Shown here piece by piece: positions 59,937 to 64,000 of a DNA stretch of 64,000 nt (position 1 is the stretch's first letter; each line of letters begins with the position of its first letter). Origin of the DNA: Chondrus crispus (Eukaryota > Rhodophyta > Florideophyceae > Gigartinales > Gigartinaceae); assembly GCF_000350225.1 (NCBI RefSeq), contig NW_005178987.1, positions 120,604-184,603 of the forward strand, given 5' to 3'. The position numbers and the translations under genes were made by a program. The notes beneath the pieces were generated by a model. It had not been told where the DNA came from. It did not search any database and saw only the letters and a list, made by a program, of their open reading frames with translations.

Positions 59937-61552
59937 CGGCCGTGTGCCGGGTGACTTCCCCCGCTGGTTCCCTTGGTGATTCCTTCGATTCCATTATCCC
60001 GTCCTGGTATTCTTCTTTCCTCGGTTCTTTTCGCCCGCCCCGTCCTCTGGTACTAGAATCCTGCGGGTTCGTTCTGGAGGCGCGTATGCTCCCGCGTTAC
60101 GTTAGTTCTCCCTCTTCTCGGTCCTTCTGTTCCTCCTCGGCTCCGTTGGCGCGCGAGGACGTCCCCCAAACAGATAGGCGGGTCGTTCTCCGCCTGCGGC
60201 CTCCTGTCCTGCCGTACAGACCTCCCTACGAGATGTCGTACCCGTGGTCGAGGTGCGTCGGAGGAGTGTCGCGGAAAGCCGTGAGTGCGCGTGACGCCCC
60301 TGTCGTCTGAGATCTGCCGGTACGTTACAACGTCAGTCAGCCTGCCTGACCACGAAGCGCCTCTGATGCGCGGACACCTATGAAACTATGTAAGTGGATA
60401 TGCTGCTTGTAGACGCATGAAAACGGTGGTACACGTGCGCTCCAGCGTATCCTTGGTTTTGCCACACTTTCCGGGAGAAGACTCTTGATAATACTAGAAT
60501 TGTACTGTTCGGCATCAGAACATTCCTCTCTGACCGACAGATTTGTGCGGCCTCGATGGCGAGCTTGGTCGTTAACCACACGAATTAGCAATCATCCATG
60601 CGGACCGCCCTCCTTCTCGGCGTGGAGGGGCAATATGAATCTCGGCGTCGTCCACTCATGTGTTCCCATGGGGTGGACCCAGATAGCGGAAGGCCGCGAC
60701 GTAATAAAGGTGAGCCCCGCTGCTGTTAGGGAGTATGGTGCGTCTCGGTGATGGCGCGTATTTGAAGGGGCGGACGTTACACTCCTCTCGACGGGAGTGG
60801 ACCCGCCTTCGCGAGCCGCACGCGTAGAACGCGTGGGTCTGGTTCGGCTCGCGACCCGCTCTCGATGCGATGCGAGTGCCGCTCACCGCGCGTAGGGTGC
60901 GCATCAGTGGCCAAGGAATATCTCCCGCGTCCCCTTCGTCATCCTGGCGTGTCGCACCGCATCAATCGTCCCCAGCGTCCAGCGCGGCTTGCGGGTAACG
61001 ACGCGCAATTATTTTCACCGGCGCCCTCGGGACGCCCCCTCCTCTGGGAGGCGTTCTGGGCTTCGTCCGTGCCTTACAACGATTAGAATGGCAGTGGTTA
61101 TCAGCCCACCTCCCTACCTTCCCCTCGTCCGTTCGTCCCTTTTCGCTGTCCCGGCGAGCGGTCGGTGATCCTGTCTTGGAGGCGACCGTGCGCAATGGCG
61201 TCTTCCGTCCTCTACGTGTCTGGTGGGCCTCCCGGCGCGCGGCGGCGTTGGTGCACGGCATGTACTTGGTATGACACTGTACGCGCGGGCGCGGATGGAC
61301 TGTATGCCCTTACTGTATGCAACGATACGCGGCAGCGCGCGCCGCGCGGCATGCGTGCTGCATGACTCTCCGTGGCTTCTGCGCACTTGGTGCGTGTTGC
61401 CCAGAGTGGCGTCTGAAATGGCTCAAATAGCCCGTGGCCAGTCCGCCACCCCTCTTGGTCTCTAAACCAGCTCCGCGCGTAGCGTGTGAAACCGTTCCCC
61501 ACCGCTCAGTGCCTCATTCTACTCTTGAGAGCTTCCGCTGATCATCTCCGGC
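59937..61552. other. GC-rich stretch without an assignable gene
   Basis: Several frames of 60-120 codons are open on both strands, but all are compositional (Arg/Pro/Ser-rich) with no domain. It may be decayed internal sequence of the flanking LTR elements. Confidence 0.45.
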
Positions 61553-61909
61553 ATGGCAGACCCGACCTCTACCCCGCCTCGGTCGCGCAGTGGGGACGGC
61601 GCTCTACCCGCATCGGCGGGCGTTCCTTCGTCGGGTGGGGGTCCCCCTTCCGGCGCATCGGCGTGTCAGCGCGAGGCGGATGTCGACTTAACGAGGGCGG
61701 CACTGCCGCCTCCGCCGTCGTTCCAAAAGTGTCGCTCTCGTCCGACTACCGTGTCTGTAGAGCTGGTGGCCCCCACGGAGGGGCCGCCCCAGCCGGAACT
61801 GTCGTTCCGTCCAGCGACTATCTCCCCTCCGCCGGTCAAGGTCCGGCGTGTCGACCGTTCGGAGGCCACGAACACTACCGCGCCCGGCGCGCTTCCAAGC
61901 CATCTGTAG
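61553..61909 (+). CDS. Pro/Ser-rich ORF ending at an LTR-like repeat
   Basis: 118 codons from MADPTSTPPRSRSGDG. Low complexity, Pro/Ser/Ala-rich, no domain. The frame stops at the first bases of the repeat at 61,905, as expected if the repeat inserted into it. It could be a gag-like fragment; confidence is low. Confidence 0.3.
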   Translation: MADPTSTPPRSRSGDGALPASAGVPSSGGGPPSGASACQREADVDLTRAALPPPPSFQKCRSRPTTVSVELVAPTEGPPQPELSFRPATISPPPVKVRRVDRSEATNTTAPGALPSHL

Positions 61910-62622
61910 CATAAACACCCCCAGCGATAGGGGTGTATGCACAGTTCGACCGAGACCCTTGTCGATCGGGAAGACGGGGGTGAAGCGCGACACCAGCTAC
62001 CGGCACCGGGCAGCGGGCCCGGGTAGCGTGGTAGAGCGGGAACGGGGAGGACGCCCGGTACGCGCGAGCGGTTCGACGCCTCGACGCCCCGGCGCGGTAC
62101 TGGGTAACGATCCAGTACCGACGGGCGGAGGCGGAGCCGGCTCGTGGGCGTACCGCGCGCGTCCTCAACCCGCGCTCGGTGCCGCTCTAAGGTAGTTAGC
62201 GAGCGCTACCTTAGAATAAGCGGGAAGTCGGACCTTGGCGGTCGGTGGGTGCCAAGTCCGTGCTTGTCCTCCTCCACCGCCGCCGCTCCGCTCCATATTT
62301 AATATACAAAACAATGTACAACTCTGCAGTACCGAAGTACTGTAGTGGACTACTGTAGTACAGTTCGGACCGTACTGTAATACTGTCAGCCATCGGGGCT
62401 GACAGTATACATGTGCGCGCGCTTCCGTCCCGCGCGATACACGTGTACACGTGTACACGCGTGTGCCCTGTACCCGAGGAGTACACGTGGCCACGCGCAG
62501 TGGTACTGTAGAGCATCGGGCTCTACAGCACTAGATCCGTTGTTGATCTAATCTAACTAAAAAAGGCCCAGGGGGGGTTATACTACACGGCCCCCCCCCT
62601 TAAGCGGGAACGTCCGCGTCCA
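61905..62622 (+). repeat. LTR-like direct repeat, copy 2
   Basis: Starts TGTAGCATAAACACCCCC and ends near CGTCCGCGTCCA. Clearly diverged from copy 1, with length differences in the GTACAC/CACGTG-rich part. It carries dense TACTGTA/TACAGTA and CACGTG words (62,330-62,490). Confidence 0.65.
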
Positions 62623-64000
62623 CGGGTGCTTTTCGATCCGACCCTATTGTCTTCTCTCTCAGGACGGAGTCTCCTCTATGTCGTCGTCAACTGTTTCTCT
62701 TGTCATGAGCCCTTTTCATTTGCGATGCGCGTGCGCCCTTGTTCCGCCATTTCTCCCCCTTCGTAGTCCTCCCTGACACGAAGTCGTTGCTTGTCGGGGA
62801 CATGACTGGTCCTCACTGCGAACCGACTTCCTCATCGCCCTCTCTGTCTCGAAACTCTGTTTCCGGTCGCCTTCCATTTTTCACCCCGCGCCCCGCCAGT
62901 TTTGAGAGGCCACGTCGCCGTCGACTATCCGAACGTCGGTCCAGGTCTCCTCCCTTGCTCACACACCCCTTGTCGTCAACGTACAATCAGACGGCAGCGC
63001 CGACTGCATTGCTTCTCTGTCCGATGTGAGGTATTTATCCCCGTCGCTGCCCTGGTCCCTCTTTCTTCTGAGACGCGCTTCCTTATTCGTTTAAGGTTTA
63101 CAGAGAAGTCCGCTTAAGGTTTACAGAGAAGTCCGCTTTTGGCATGACAGAAACCATATGCCCCAGCTTCGGGCGATTGGCAGGGCGCTACCTCTTCGCG
63201 CACCGGTGCATGCCATTCCCGATTAATATACATCTGCGTCTTCCCCGCTCGAAAGCACACTTCTTCCATCACTAGAGCCGGAAACGTCGCCCCCCTGAGT
63301 TGCCTCGAATTTCCGTCGACGGGTGCAGCTTCCCATGTGGCTTTCCGTCACCGTCTGGTACTCGCTGCAGTTCTAGTGCCGTTGTGCTGATCTCCTCCCC
63401 GCTGCCGCTTTTTCACGTGCGCGTTGACTTCGGGTACTGCAGCCATAGTAGCTCGAGAGTTCCAGAGATACAGTAGTGTACCTCGCTCCTCCCTCGGTCG
63501 AGTACCCCACTCCTTTGCGACTAACGAACCTAATTTTTCCTCCGTTCCACGTCGCCCTGGACTGCATTCGGCCCCGTACCTTCTCTCCGCATGACCTATA
63601 TTCCGTATCAATTTTCTCCCCTTCTCTCCCAACATTCCTCGGGCTTCCGCCGTCATCATAGACGATTTCGGGTCCTCTTCCCATTTATCCGGTCACGTGT
63701 TCCCCATTATTTCTCCGCAGTTGGGTTCGAAACCAGTCTCCCCGTCCTCGTAGTCTTCCGCGACAACTCTCTCCATACTCTGCATAGAGTCCTCTCAACA
63801 TGTCGTATCTTGTACTTGATCCCACGTGCGCAAGGGGTGGCCGATGAGTTACCCCCAGACCCCTGAAAACCCAAGGCCCACGCGATTGACCTCAGCTTGC
63901 CAGCTGGATTCGTCGAATAGCTTGATCCTTATCTGTACAGGGAGGATGTTTCCCGCGTCACGTCGTCCCTCTTTCCAGTTTGGCGGGGACTCGCCGAGGT
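62623..64000. other. Unassigned right end of the window
   Basis: Pyrimidine-rich plus strand with many short frames and no recognisable domain. It may be internal sequence of an LTR element continuing beyond the window. Confidence 0.4.
63092..63137. repeat. Perfect 23-bp tandem duplication
   Basis: TTAAGGTTTACAGAG...CCGC occurs twice in a row without a mismatch. Confidence 0.95.

Noticed and set aside
59281-62300. tRNA or rRNA genes in the GC-rich right end
   Set aside because: No cloverleaf or rRNA core sequence could be recognised by eye.

Overview
The window is eukaryotic nuclear DNA, most likely from a florideophyte red alga close to or identical with Chondrus crispus. This is an inference from four things: compact, mostly intronless host genes in small islands between large LTR elements; introns of about 150 nt with yeast-like TACTAAC branch points; the host gene families present; and an uninterrupted totivirus-like capsid ORF, which fits my recollection of published work reporting partial transfer of totivirus-like sequences into the Chondrus nuclear genome. 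No rRNA, tRNA, CRISPR or bacterial-type operon was seen.

Region 1 (1-10 kb) is a gene island. It holds the C-terminus of an ASCH-domain protein, a prenylcysteine-oxidase-like flavoprotein, a convergent BAX-inhibitor-1/TMBIM gene with one intron, and a small heat-shock protein with a visible heat-shock element and TATA box. A 737-codon totivirus-like capsid ORF (a viral fossil) follows, and a short second copy of its 3' end lies in a duplicated block about 2.4 kb away. Region 2 (10-14.8 kb) has no live gene that I can support. It carries a MITE-like repeat, an assembly gap set between perfect inverted repeats, and a decayed copy of the prenylcysteine-oxidase gene.

Region 3 is a large, recent segmental duplication: copy A at 14,830-24,634 and copy B at 38,526-57,575. 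Each copy carries two BI-1/TMBIM genes and a three-TM membrane protein of unknown function, followed by TIR elements. B is about 9.2 kb longer because it holds four insertions absent from A: a 595-bp TIR element, a Ty1/copia element with LTRs that look identical by eye, a 492-bp insertion and a 1,997-bp pogo/Tigger DNA transposon. A supplies the empty site for each. Between A and B lie a roughly 2.1-kb foldback structure, a Ty3/gypsy chromovirus with a 5-bp target duplication, and the 3' part of another copia element.

Region 4 (57.6-64 kb) has a 56-bp minisatellite built from palindromes, a tyrosine-recombinase (Crypton-like) gene, two diverged LTR-like direct repeats and GC-rich sequence that I could not assign.

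The host genes do not form a pathway operon. The clearest functional theme is local expansion of BI-1/TMBIM membrane proteins (five copies), built by repeated duplication of a prenylcysteine-oxidase/BI-1 gene pair, then of BI-1 alone, then of the whole segment.
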